A DNA stretch of 22,829 nt. It comes from an uncultured Clostridia bacterium. GTDB lineage: Bacteria > Bacillota > Clostridia > TANB77 > CAG-508. The translations under genes were made by a program, and so were the position numbers. The stretch is taken from NCBI GenBank assembly GCA_934167305.1, contig CAKPKQ010000020.1:1-22829 (forward strand). The letters are read 5' to 3'. Shown piece after piece: positions 1 to 6,995 of the stretch (within the stretch, counting starts at the first letter, position 1; each line of letters begins with the position of its first letter). The notes under the pieces were generated by a model that had not been told where the DNA came from, searched no databases, and was given only the letters and a program-made list of their open reading frames with translations.

Positions 1-77
1 TATAGATAGTTTGCTTCTATCTTCCTTTATTATTTTGGTTTCTCAAAGGTTTATTGTTTACTTTTCAATGTGCTTTT

Positions 78-98
78 GTTCACTGTTTTAATGTGAAC
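78..98. promoter_or_regulatory. Operator-like inverted repeat
   Basis: GTTCAC (78-83) and GTGAAC (93-98) form perfect 6-base arms separated by 9 bases. The repeat lies just downstream of a minus-strand promoter (-10 at 106-111), so it covers the predicted transcription start. That position fits a repressor site or an early hairpin in the leader. The 9-base gap recalls the HrcA/CIRCE element, but the arm sequence is different, and it is not a Gram-positive LexA box. The regulator is unknown. Confidence 0.4.
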
Positions 99-105
99 GA
101 ATGTT

Positions 106-134
106 ATTCTACTACTTTATTTATTAAATGTCAA
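106..134 (-). promoter_or_regulatory. Sigma-A promoter facing out of the left edge
   Basis: On the minus strand, TTGACA (134-129) is followed after 17 bases by TAGAAT (111-106). This is close to the sigma-A consensus. Transcription would start near position 99 and run leftward to a gene outside the window. It is the nearer of two tandem promoters in the gene-free stretch 1-357. Confidence 0.65.
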
Positions 135-290
135 CACCTTTTTAAAATATTTTTCAAAAAGTTTTTAAAGTGTTTTTGGCGCAAAATAATAAATTAGTAT
201 CGATGCTATTCCTTGTTTGAATTTTCTTTACTAATTTACTTTTAATCCACAATTTTCTATGTGTTTTTTGCTTAAGTAGTAACTTTATTT

Positions 291-319
291 ATATTACCAC
301 ATTCTATAAATAAAGTCAA
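291..319 (-). promoter_or_regulatory. Second sigma-A promoter facing out of the left edge
   Basis: On the minus strand, TTGACT (319-314), a 17-base spacer and TAATAT (296-291) form a strong promoter about 185 bases upstream of the first one. Together they would give the off-window gene two leaders, one of them more than 280 bases long. Nothing else in 1-357 looks coding on either strand. Confidence 0.6.
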
Positions 320-357
320 CATATTTTTTGTAGATTTTTGTATTTTTTTAAGTTTTT

Positions 358-591
358 TTATATTTCAACTAATATAACGTCATCTCCTATGCATTTTATG
401 TCCTGCCATTGTATTACAATATCATTACTAGATGATATAAAACTTAATAATTTATTGCTTCCAGGAACAATTATAGATTTAATTGTCCCTGTTTCTAAAT
501 CAGCACATACATCTTGTACAAATCCTAATCTTCTTCCGTCTTTTATATTTATTACTTCTTTATGTTTAAAATCCATTCCTTTTTGTCCCAT
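358..591 (-). CDS. ylmC: YlmC/YmxH-family PRC-barrel sporulation-associated protein
   Basis: This small 77-residue protein is a single PRC-barrel domain. The pattern 'INIKDGRRLGFVQDV...TGTIKSIIVPG...IVIQWQDIKCIGDDVILVEI' is the typical YlmC/YmxH fold and spans the whole protein. The family is found in endospore formers, and its genes commonly sit next to sigG, as here. The molecular role is not established; PRC barrels usually act as small interaction or RNA-binding modules. A good ribosome site (GGGAGGAAAA) precedes the ATG. The gene lies downstream of sigG behind a terminator-like hairpin, so it probably has its own promoter. The family assignment is firm; the function is not. Confidence 0.85.
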   Translation of the reverse strand: MGQKGMDFKHKEVINIKDGRRLGFVQDVCADLETGTIKSIIVPGSNKLLSFISSSNDIVIQWQDIKCIGDDVILVEI

Positions 592-620
592 ACTTTTCCT
601 CCCATATTAGTTCTTTTATA

Positions 621-649
621 TAATATGCTTTTATATGTTTAAAAATACA
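621..649 (-). promoter_or_regulatory. Possible forespore (sigma-F/G-like) promoter for ylmC
   Basis: On the minus strand, TGTATT (649-644), a 16-base spacer and CATATTA (627-621) resemble the sigma-F/sigma-G pattern GHATR...CATDHTA, with one -35 mismatch. The spacer is one or two bases short. It lies between the sigG terminator and ylmC. The assignment is weak, because such AT-rich strings also match other sigma factors. Confidence 0.3.
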
Positions 650-678
650 TTTGACGGACTTATAGTTTTCAATAAAGC

Positions 679-711
679 AAAAAGTAAAAAGCATTGAACT
701 TTTTACTTTTT
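679..711 (-). terminator. Terminator after sigG
   Basis: A perfect 13-base inverted repeat (679-691 and 699-711) with a 7-base loop lies 20 bases past the sigG stop. On the minus strand it is followed by a T-rich run. The stem is nearly all A/T, so it may be leaky and could allow some read-through into ylmC. Confidence 0.6.
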
Positions 712-731
712 ACATATTTATAATAACTTTA

Positions 732-1502
732 TTATCTGTATATTCTTTTAATATGATTAATTGCTGTTCTTTCTAGCCTCGATACTTGTGCTTGTGATAT
801 TCCTATTTCATCTGCAACTTCCATTTGAGTTCTTCCTTCAAAAAATCTTTTATTTATAATCATTTTTTCTTTTTCACTCAGTTTTTTCATCGATTCGGCA
901 ATTGCCAAATTTTGAGTCCATAACTCATCTGTATTTTTTTTATCGCTTACTTGATCTATTATATATATGTTTTCCGTGTTTTCACTATATGCAGGTTCTT
1001 GGAGCGAAATAGGCTCTTGAATAGCATCTAAGCTCATTATTATATCTTCTTTAGTTGCATTTAATTCTTTAGCAATTTCTTCTATTGTTGCGTCTCTTTG
1101 TTCCTCTTTATAAATTCTCTCTTTTATTCCTAATGTTTTGTATGCTAAATCTCTCATTGATCGACTCACTCTTATTGTATTATTATCTCTTAAATATCTT
1201 CTAATTTCGCCAACTATCATTGGCACTGCATAAGTTGAAAATTGTACATTTTGATTTATATCAAAATTATCTATTGATTTTATTAGACCAATACATCCAA
1301 CTTGAAACAAGTCATCCAAATTTTCACCTTTACTATAAAATCTTTTTATAATACTTAATACCAGTCTTAGATTTCCTTGAATAAATTTTTCTCTTGCATT
1401 ATTATCTCCTTCTTTTATTTTAATCATTAATTCTTCTTTTTCTTTAGTTGATAACAACGGAAGGTTATTTGTATTTACTCCTGTAATCTCTACTTTTTCC
1501 AT
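732..1502 (-). CDS. sigG: RNA polymerase sporulation sigma factor SigG
   Basis: This protein (256 residues) is a complete sigma-70 family factor of the sporulation sigma-G type, which drives late forespore gene expression after engulfment. Region 2 is recognisable as 'NLRLVLSIIKRFYSKGENLDDLFQVGCIGLIKSIDNFD' followed by 'FSTYAVPMIVGEIRRYLRD' (about residues 45-105). Region 4.2 is the C-terminal HTH 'TQMEVADEIGISQAQVSRLE' (about 227-247). The ATG is preceded by AAGAGGAG. The gene follows spoIIGA and sigE, the usual order. It has no in-frame CGG codon and is intact, unlike its two upstream neighbours. A palindromic leader and a possible forespore promoter lie just upstream. In B. subtilis sigG is first transcribed by sigma-F. 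Confidence 0.95.
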   Translation of the reverse strand: MEKVEITGVNTNNLPLLSTKEKEELMIKIKEGDNNAREKFIQGNLRLVLSIIKRFYSKGENLDDLFQVGCIGLIKSIDNFDINQNVQFSTYAVPMIVGEIRRYLRDNNTIRVSRSMRDLAYKTLGIKERIYKEEQRDATIEEIAKELNATKEDIIMSLDAIQEPISLQEPAYSENTENIYIIDQVSDKKNTDELWTQNLAIAESMKKLSEKEKMIINKRFFEGRTQMEVADEIGISQAQVSRLERTAINHIKRIYR

Positions 1503-1518
1503 ATTTAATAACTCCTCT

Positions 1519-1550
1519 TGGAAATAAATTTATTAATTTAATTATTTCCA
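1519..1550 (-). promoter_or_regulatory. Palindrome in the sigG leader
   Basis: TGGAAATAA (1519-1527) and TTATTTCCA (1542-1550) are perfect 9-base arms, extended by further imperfect A/T pairing. The repeat lies directly upstream of the sigG ribosome site (GAGGAG at 1512-1517). A leader hairpin that tunes sigG translation has been described in B. subtilis, and this element occupies the equivalent place. It could also be a protein-binding operator. Confidence 0.5.
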
Positions 1551-1561
1551 ATGTAAGTTAC

Positions 1562-1590
1562 TTATATTCAACTAAAGTGTTCTATTATGC
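1562..1590 (-). promoter_or_regulatory. Possible sigma-F-type promoter of sigG
   Basis: On the minus strand, GCATA (1590-1586) is followed after 16 bases by GAATATAA (1569-1562). The -35 fits sigma-F/G (GYATA), but the -10 matches only partly (consensus GGNNANANT). The position is right for independent forespore expression of sigG. It overlaps nothing coding: the restored sigE frame ends at 1599. Confidence 0.35.
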
Positions 1591-1598
1591 GACATTTT

Positions 1599-2331
1599 CT
1601 AGCCTGTTTTGCTAATAATTTCTTTTTTCATCTTATTTATTATCTTTTTTTCTAACCTAGATATATAACTTTGCGATATTCCGTAGCATATCGGCAACTT
1701 CTTTCTGTGTTTTTTCCTTTCCACTTATAAAACCAAATCTAAGTTCCATTATATTTCTTTCTCTATTATTTAATCTTTCTATTGATGTTCTAAGTAGTGT
1801 TTTATCGACCTCATCTTCAATTTGTCTAGATGTAACGTCTGGATCAGTTCCAAGTATATCAGATAACAATAATTCATTTCCATCTCCATCTTGATTTAAT
1901 GGTTCATCAATTGATATCTCTCCTTTTATTTTATTACTTCTTCTCAGATACATTAATATTTCATTTTCTATGCATCTGGAAGCATATGTAGCCAATTTTA
2001 TGTTTTTTTCTGTATTAAACGTATTTATTGCTTTCATAAGTCCTATTGTCCCTATTGATATTAAGTCTTCTATGCCCACACCCGTATTTTCAAATTTTTT
2101 TGCAATATATACAACAAGTCTTAAATTTCTTTCTACTAAAGTTTGTCTAACTGTTTCATCTCCATTAGACAGCTTTTCTAATATTTCATTTTCTTCTTCA
2201 TTAGTTAAGGGTGGTGGTAATGTTTGACTTCCCCCTATATAATAAATTGGTAAATTATCTTCTATATTATTGCCAATGTATTTAACATAAATAGTATTAA
2301 TACTATCTTTTAGAATCTGCAATAAATTCAT
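1599..2331 (-). CDS. sigE: RNA polymerase sporulation sigma factor SigE, read through a +1 frameshift
   Basis: SigE is the early mother-cell sigma factor, made as an inactive pro-protein and cleaved by SpoIIGA. The sequence matches the family throughout: pro-region ending 'YYIGGSQTLPPPL', region 2 'NLRLVVYIAKKFENTG...EDLISIGTIGLMKA', and 'RERNIMELRFG'. The zero frame breaks in region 4.2. After 'KTQKEVADML' it reads CGG and stops eight codons later at 1657. Skipping the C at 1683 gives 'GISQSYISRLEKKIINKMKK' plus seven more residues and stop TAG (1601-1599). That is the conserved HTH recognition segment, giving 243 residues (B. subtilis 239). I chose ATG 2331: AAAGGAG lies 8 bases upstream, and the in-frame GTG at 2340 overlaps that ribosome site. 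The gene overlaps the end of spoIIGA by 29 bases. Without the shift the protein lacks -35 recognition and should be inactive. Confidence 0.88.
1681..1683 (-). other. CGG +1 frameshift site in sigE
   Basis: The minus-strand sequence is ATG CTA C GGA ATA TCG. Codon 217 in the zero frame is CGG. Omitting its C (position 1683) gives GGA, the glycine that is invariant in the family motif 'GISQSYISRLEK'. The site is not a homopolymer. Confidence 0.8.
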
Positions 2332-3227
2332 TTTCTTCACTCCTTTCTAACAAATCTAATCCAAATAATGCAGAATAATGATTTCCTAATTTTTGTGATG
2401 AAATACCAATAATCACATTTTTTCTGTTTTCAGATTCCTCATGTAATATTGTTACTTCATCTGCCTTTATCCCTACCATTATTCCATTTTGTTTACCTAT
2501 TGAGGAAAACGGTATTATTTTTAGTTTGTTTAAGTATTTATTTTCTTCTGCACTGTTAATAAAATCTTCTCTTTCACCTCCTATTATACTGTCAATGTTG
2601 TCTAATAATTCTTTTGGTAAAATAGAATATAATTCTGCTTTTTCAACTATTATAACTGGCATTTTTGTTATTGGATCTTTTAGAAAATTTCCTGTATCTA
2701 ATATTGCATTTACTATTTGCTCCTTTTCAAATATTTTTATTTTTATTTTATATATAACATCTTTCTTTTTTATTTTTGACTTTACAATTTTGAAAGCCAT
2801 TTGTGTAATTACAAAACCTATTACTCCTCCTAATAGTGCTATTTTAATTGGATATGTTCCTATATATACTCCGTTTTTTATTAATACATCTTGTGGTCTT
2901 ACAAAGTACAATAGTGCAAACGCACATCCTCCAAATGAAAATGATACTAGATAAAATACTATTAATTGTTTGAATAATTTTTTTATTGAATTTGCTTCTA
3001 ATGTGATATACACCATAATAATTGATAAAAGGACTTTAGCCACTATATTTGAATATATTTGTAATATATTTAAGTATGCTACTACCGCATAACATCCACC
3101 GAATCAAGCTAGATAATAATACTTTCCATTGTTTAATTTTTACTTTCATAATGTAACTTGTTGCAAACAAAATTATATAATTCATGCACACATTTTCTAA
3201 AAGTACAACATCCAAATATATAGTCAT
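2303..3227 (-). CDS. spoIIGA: Sporulation sigma-E processing peptidase SpoIIGA, read through a +1 frameshift
   Basis: SpoIIGA is the membrane-bound aspartic protease that cleaves pro-SigE at the division septum during sporulation. The N-terminal part begins 'MTIYLDVVLLENVCMNYIIL' (ATG 3227, with AAAGGA upstream). In the zero frame it stops after codon 42 plus a short nonsense tail. Skipping the C at 3101 gives 'LIGGCYAVVAYLNILQIY' and then the whole remaining family sequence. That includes several membrane segments (to about residue 150) and a soluble domain with the catalytic aspartate in 'AILDTGNFLKDPITKMPVIIV'. The restored length is 307 residues, against 309 in B. subtilis. The stop at 2303 lies inside the start of sigE, so the two are translationally coupled. 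An ATG at 3266 is unlikely as start because it falls at or before the predicted transcription start. Confidence 0.87.
3099..3101 (-). other. CGG +1 frameshift site in spoIIGA
   Basis: The minus-strand sequence is TTG ATT C GGT GGA TGT. Zero-frame codon 43 is CGG. Omitting the C (3101) gives GGT GGA (Gly-Gly), as expected between the first two membrane segments of SpoIIGA. Without the shift, translation runs on in a wrong frame and stops at 3036. Confidence 0.8.
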
Positions 3228-3269
3228 ATATGTTTCCTTTACATAATTTATTTTCTTAGAATACAAAGA

Positions 3270-3334
3270 ATTATACTACTTTGTGTTTAAAAAGTATGTC
3301 ATTTCATGTTGGAGAAAAAGAGAAATATTCTACA
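3270..3334 (-). promoter_or_regulatory. Probable Spo0A-dependent promoter of the spoIIG operon
   Basis: A perfect minus-strand -10 TATAAT (3275-3270) lies 43 bases before the SpoIIGA start, with no recognisable -35 at 17 bases. That arrangement is typical of promoters needing an activator; in B. subtilis spoIIG is sigma-A plus Spo0A~P with unusual spacing. A 0A-box-like TGTAGAA (3334-3328, one mismatch to TGTCGAA) lies upstream. The -10 is convincing; the 0A box is only suggestive. Confidence 0.45.
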
Positions 3335-3335
3335 A

Positions 3336-3369
3336 AAAAATGCAAACTCTTTTATGAGTTTGCATTTTT
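3336..3369 (-). terminator. Terminator after ftsZ
   Basis: A perfect 14-base stem (3336-3349 with 3356-3369), containing TGCAAACTC/GAGTTTGCA and a 6-base loop, is followed on the minus strand by a T tract. It separates the division operon from the spoIIG operon. The 3' T tract abuts the possible 0A box of the next promoter. Confidence 0.85.
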
Positions 3370-3383
3370 ATTTATTTTTTATC

Positions 3384-4496
3384 TTATTTTCTTCTTAAAA
3401 AAGTTGGAATGTCTAAATTTTCTTGTGAATTTGAATTATCTGTTGTTGTTGGAATAGAATTTAGTTTTTTATCCCATGCTCTGTCTATAATATCTCCTAC
3501 TGCCATTGTTCCTGACAAAGGTCCTTCTTCTTTTTCAAATCCTGTAGCAATAACAGTGATTACTATATCTTCATCAAGACTTTCATCTATAACCGCACCA
3601 AATATGATATTAGCTTCTGGATCAACACTTCTTTGGATTAATTCAGCTGCTGTATTTACTTCATGTAGACCAAGGTTTGTTCCACCAGTTATATTTATAA
3701 TAACTCCTCTTGCTCCTTCAATTGATGTTTCTAATAGTGGGCTTTGTACTGCTTGTTTTGCTGCGTCTTCTGCTCTATTTTCTCCAGATGCTCTACCAAT
3801 TCCCATATGAGCCATTCCAGTATTTAGCATTATAGTTTTTACATCTGCAAAATCTAAGTTAACTAAACCAGGAATTGCAATCAAATCAGAAATACCTTGT
3901 ACGCCTTGTCTTAATACATCATCAGCCATTTTAAAAGCTTCTACTATTGATGTTTTTCTATCGATTACTTGTAATAGTTTGTCATTTGGAATTACAACTA
4001 ATGTATCGACTTTACCTTTTAAACTTTCAATTCCGCGTTCTGCTTGTGATAATCTTTTTTTACCTTCAAATGTAAATGGTTTAGTTACTACACCTATTGT
4101 AAGGATTCCCATTTCTTTGGCAGCAGCCGCAACTATTGGTGCTGCTCCTGTACCTGTTCCTCCACCCATTCCAGCTGTAACAAATACCATGTCTGCTCCG
4201 CGTAAAGCTTCAGCTATTTCTGTTTTGCTTTCTTCTGCAGCTTGAGCTCCAATATCTGGGTTAGCTCCTGCTCCTAATCCTCTTGTGATTTTTTCTCCTA
4301 TTTGAATTTTTGATGCTGCTTTTGATAATAATAAAGCTTGTCTATCTGTATTAACTGCAATAAATTCTACATTTCTTATTCCTGATTCAACCATTCTGTT
4401 TACAGCATTATTTCCTGCTCCGCCTACACCAATTACCTTGATAGTAGCTGTTCCGTCTAGCATTGCGTTTTCGTCACTGTTGTTATCCATTAACAT
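3384..4496 (-). CDS. ftsZ: Cell division protein FtsZ
   Basis: FtsZ is the tubulin-like GTPase that builds the cytokinetic ring. The N-terminal Rossmann part starts 'IKVIGVGGAGNNAVNRM'. The tubulin signature 'GMGGGTGTGAAP' is present near residue 110. The T7 synergy-loop region reads 'NLDFADVKTIM' near 210. The C-terminal partner-binding peptide is 'LDIPTFLRRK', the canonical tail that binds FtsA and SepF. I chose ATG 4496 (370 residues): AGGAGG lies ten bases upstream, whereas the ATG at 4505 is only one base from that ribosome site. It is the last gene of the division cluster, 49 bases after ftsA, and is followed by a strong terminator. Its Arg codons include CGC but never CGG. Confidence 0.97.
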   Translation of the reverse strand: MLMDNNSDENAMLDGTATIKVIGVGGAGNNAVNRMVESGIRNVEFIAVNTDRQALLLSKAASKIQIGEKITRGLGAGANPDIGAQAAEESKTEIAEALRGADMVFVTAGMGGGTGTGAAPIVAAAAKEMGILTIGVVTKPFTFEGKKRLSQAERGIESLKGKVDTLVVIPNDKLLQVIDRKTSIVEAFKMADDVLRQGVQGISDLIAIPGLVNLDFADVKTIMLNTGMAHMGIGRASGENRAEDAAKQAVQSPLLETSIEGARGVIINITGGTNLGLHEVNTAAELIQRSVDPEANIIFGAVIDESLDEDIVITVIATGFEKEEGPLSGTMAVGDIIDRAWDKKLNSIPTTTDNSNSQENLDIPTFLRRK

Positions 4497-4545
4497 ATTG
4501 TTCATTCCTCCTAATTTTTATTAACTTATATTTTAAAATTAAAAT

Positions 4546-5775
4546 CTATGAATAAAAGAACTCTTTAATTTTTTCCATTATGTTTTTTAATATATTTTCA
4601 TTTGAGTTAGTATCTATACTGCTTCCTACAGTTTTTGCAAATGGTCTTGATGCCACATATCTTACTAATGCATACGCTGTTCTGTATTCAGGTCTAACTA
4701 CGCTGATCAATCGTCCTGTTGCAATTTTAACTGGAATATTTAATGTGATTTTTCCTGCAACATCACTTTTGCTTATATTTGTAATTCCTTGACCTGTTAA
4801 AATAACATTATTTATTTTTGATTTTATTCCTTGTGCAGTAATATCTTTATTAACTATTGTGAAGATTTCTTCTATTCTTGCTTCCATAATTTCAATTAAT
4901 TGAGAGCTTTTTATTACTTTTTTACTGTTTTCGTCTTTACAAGTTGTAAGTAAAATTTCATTATCATTATCTATAAATGATTTTAATGCTAAACCATATT
5001 GTTTTTTTAGTTTTTCTGCTTCTTCTTCGCTAATATTTAAAACTAATGCAATATCGTTTGTAATGTTGTCTCCTCCTAATGGAATTGTATTAGTATAAAT
5101 AAAGCTCTTTCCATCAAATACTCCTATTTCAGTATTTCCTGCTCCAATATCCAAAAGCATAACATTATCATTTAATTCATTAGAGTCTAATGCCAATGTT
5201 CTTTGTGCTAATGTAATCGGAACTAGCCCATCAATATCCAAATTTACTTTTTTAAATATAGATGCTATTTGTTTCATGTAATCTTTATCTGCCAAAATTA
5301 CTTCTGCCTTTAAAGTAAAACTTCCACTTAAGTTTCCTATTGGATCAGAAACAACTCTTCCATTTTCTAAAACAAACTGGTTTTCAATTATATCAATAAT
5401 TTGTTTACCTTCTGGAACATCTATATCTTTAACTTGCATTATTCCTGAGACAACATCTTTAGCAGATATTCCTGCATATTTATCTTTTGCCTCTTTTATT
5501 ACACTGTTTTGTACTATTGTAACATACTTACCTGGTATAGTAACATATGCTGAATTAATTTTCAAGTCAGTTTCTGATTCTGCATCTTTTATTAAATGAT
5601 GAATAGAACTTGCTATTTCGTTTTCATCTACAATTTTCCCTTTTCTTATTCCATTGCATTTATGGGTAGTTGTACAAATGACTTCTATTTGATTAAAATT
5701 ATTAACTTCTCCAATTACTAGACTAACCTTTGAAGTTCCAATGTCAATTCCAACAATTATATCTCCAATTGCCAA
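4546..5775 (-). CDS. ftsA: Cell division protein FtsA, TTG start
   Basis: FtsA is the actin-like protein that tethers FtsZ to the membrane. It shows the ATPase phosphate-1 motif 'GIDIGTSKVSLVIGEV' (residues 9-24) and the phosphate-2/adenosine region 'MLLDIGAGNTEIGVFDG'. It ends in an amphipathic helix 'NIMEKIKEFFYS', the membrane-targeting sequence. The length of 409 residues is normal. The start codon is TTG at 5775, with GGAGG exactly 8 bases upstream. An ATG just upstream of it is out of frame. A sigma-A-type promoter lies in the 127-base gap before the gene, so ftsA-ftsZ can be transcribed separately from the upstream division genes. Confidence 0.95.
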   Translation of the reverse strand: MAIGDIIVGIDIGTSKVSLVIGEVNNFNQIEVICTTTHKCNGIRKGKIVDENEIASSIHHLIKDAESETDLKINSAYVTIPGKYVTIVQNSVIKEAKDKYAGISAKDVVSGIMQVKDIDVPEGKQIIDIIENQFVLENGRVVSDPIGNLSGSFTLKAEVILADKDYMKQIASIFKKVNLDIDGLVPITLAQRTLALDSNELNDNVMLLDIGAGNTEIGVFDGKSFIYTNTIPLGGDNITNDIALVLNISEEEAEKLKKQYGLALKSFIDNDNEILLTTCKDENSKKVIKSSQLIEIMEARIEEIFTIVNKDITAQGIKSKINNVILTGQGITNISKSDVAGKITLNIPVKIATGRLISVVRPEYRTAYALVRYVASRPFAKTVGSSIDTNSNENILKNIMEKIKEFFYS

Positions 5776-5837
5776 AGTTCATTCCTCCAATTTTGCTTCT
5801 CCTAAAGATTGTTTGTCATCTGTTTTTCGATGTCTAA

Positions 5838-5866
5838 AGAATATTACATTTTGAAAAAAAAGTCAA
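5838..5866 (-). promoter_or_regulatory. Promoter of ftsA-ftsZ
   Basis: On the minus strand, TTGACT (5866-5861), 17 bases and TATTCT (5843-5838) lie about 60 bases before the FtsA start. This is the only sizeable gap inside the division cluster, and ftsAZ promoters at this place are common in Bacillota. Confidence 0.5.
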
Positions 5867-5902
5867 TAGATTTGTAATATTTTTGTAATAAATTCGTAAC
5901 AT

Positions 5903-6271
5903 TTATGAAACATTGTTTTCTTTTGTATTTTTATGGTCTAACTTGTCTAAATAGTACCTTCTTATGATTGCTAAATTATTAAACATTCTGCCAACAAACA
6001 CAACTATTGCAGCTAAGTATATATCCACATTAAGCTTTTGACCTAAATATGTTAGTAATATAGATAAAATTGCATTTCCGAAAAATCCTGTTACAAATAT
6101 TTTTAAATCAAAATTCTTTTTTAATGTCGCTGATATTCCTCCAAACACCGAGTCTAAAGCGGCAATAATAGCAATAGCTAAGTATCCTGAATATGTATAT
6201 GGTACTATTGGTGCATAAATTCCTATCACAGCTCCTAAAATACATCCAATTACAATTGCAATAAAAATCAT
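5903..6271 (-). CDS. sbp: Small basic protein, DUF1290 (Sbp)
   Basis: This 122-residue membrane protein has about three or four hydrophobic segments. The signature 'GAVIGIYAPIVPYTYSGYLAIAIIAALDSVFGGISA' is that of DUF1290 (Sbp), followed by 'FFGNAILSILLTYLGQKLNVDIYLAAIVVFVGRMFNNLA'. Sbp is always found between the DUF881 genes and ftsA in Bacillota, as here, and its function is unknown. The ATG overlaps the TAA stop of the preceding gene by one base (TAATG), so translation is coupled. The C-terminal tail is short and charged. Confidence 0.92.
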   Translation of the reverse strand: MIFIAIVIGCILGAVIGIYAPIVPYTYSGYLAIAIIAALDSVFGGISATLKKNFDLKIFVTGFFGNAILSILLTYLGQKLNVDIYLAAIVVFVGRMFNNLAIIRRYYLDKLDHKNTKENNVS

Positions 6272-6984
6272 TATTCAATTACTCCTTCCTTCATGTATTT
6301 TATATTCATGTCTCCACTATACTTTAATATTTTTATGTTTTTTCCTGTTTCTAACTTAATATTTAGTCCTACAGCTCTTGCTTTATCAATATATCCACTA
6401 TCCCTTAAGCTTAATGTACTTGATAAATATGTTTGATTTCCAATTGCTTTTATAACATATGGTGATGATATTCTTTGTCCATTGACTAAAATTAATACAC
6501 CGTCTGGTTGTGCTATATATGTAGAACTTATTACCCTTACATCATTTATTGAAATTGCCTCAGCACCAGCATATCTTAATTCGTTTATTAATTCTATTAA
6601 ATCTCTATATTTTACTTCTCTCTCGTCACTATTAGAAAGCGTTATTGTTACGCCTTCTCCATATACATCTGTCTTTCCTAAAATCATATTTGACTCTTTT
6701 AAATCATTATCAACAAGTTCTGATGCTTCTTCATTTTTTCCTAATTTTTGTTTGTACTCATTAATTGATTTTTGGTTTACTTCTAACTGTTCTGCTGTCT
6801 CTTCATATTTACTTTTCCATTCTGAAATAGCTGTTCTAAGTTCAGCTTCTCTCATATTTTCAATTGCTGTTATGTCAGTTTCTTCAATTGTTCTAAACTG
6901 CATAAACATTACTGCAAAAAGTATTAAGCAAACTCCACCAATTATTATAGTCATTATGAGCTTGTTCTTTTTTTCTTTTTTCAA
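6271..6984 (-). CDS. DUF881 membrane-anchored protein (YlxX-like)
   Basis: A short basic cytoplasmic head precedes a single N-terminal transmembrane helix ('LIMTIIIGGVCLILFAVMF'). A coiled-coil stretch follows (about residues 35-85), and then the DUF881 domain with 'GVTITLSNSDE', 'LINELRYAGAEAISINDVRV' and 'NGQRISSPYVIKAIGN'. DUF881 is an extracytoplasmic domain of unknown function conserved in the division clusters of sporulating Bacillota. This gene and the preceding one are clear tandem paralogues, in the places of ylxW and ylxX in B. subtilis. I prefer the TTG at 6984 (AGAGG seven bases before); the GTG at 6993 is the alternative but is part of that ribosome site. The stop overlaps the start of sbp. 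Confidence 0.88.
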   Translation of the reverse strand: MKKEKKNKLIMTIIIGGVCLILFAVMFMQFRTIEETDITAIENMREAELRTAISEWKSKYEETAEQLEVNQKSINEYKQKLGKNEEASELVDNDLKESNMILGKTDVYGEGVTITLSNSDEREVKYRDLIELINELRYAGAEAISINDVRVISSTYIAQPDGVLILVNGQRISSPYVIKAIGNQTYLSSTLSLRDSGYIDKARAVGLNIKLETGKNIKILKYSGDMNIKYMKEGVIE

Positions 6985-6995
6985 AGGTATCACCT

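Noticed and set aside
78..98. CIRCE, LexA or CtsR operator
   Set aside because: The spacing resembles CIRCE, but the arms GTTCAC/GTGAAC match none of these consensus sequences.
1660..1720. prfB-like frameshift with an upstream Shine-Dalgarno stimulator and a stop codon at the shift site
   Set aside because: None of the three sites has a stop codon at the shift point or a strong purine-rich element 3-6 bases upstream, and the P-site codons (CUA, AUU, UUA) cannot re-pair well after slipping +1.
2303..3043. Separate 246-residue gene starting at 3043 and separate 76-residue gene at 3036-3266
   Set aside because: Neither has a sensible start for its family. Joined by one skipped base, they give a normal-length SpoIIGA.
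1599..3227. spoIIGA and sigE as ordinary pseudogenes or as products of sequencing error
   Set aside because: Random indels should favour the many A/T homopolymers in this window, yet those are all in frame. All three breaks instead fall on a non-homopolymer C before GGA/GGU, only at in-frame CGG. Each gene has a single lesion and is otherwise well conserved. Raw reads could still overturn this.
3409..3810. Plus-strand ORFs opposite ftsZ, murA, topB, comEC and others
   Set aside because: They are antisense shadows of well-conserved genes, with no ribosome sites or family resemblance.
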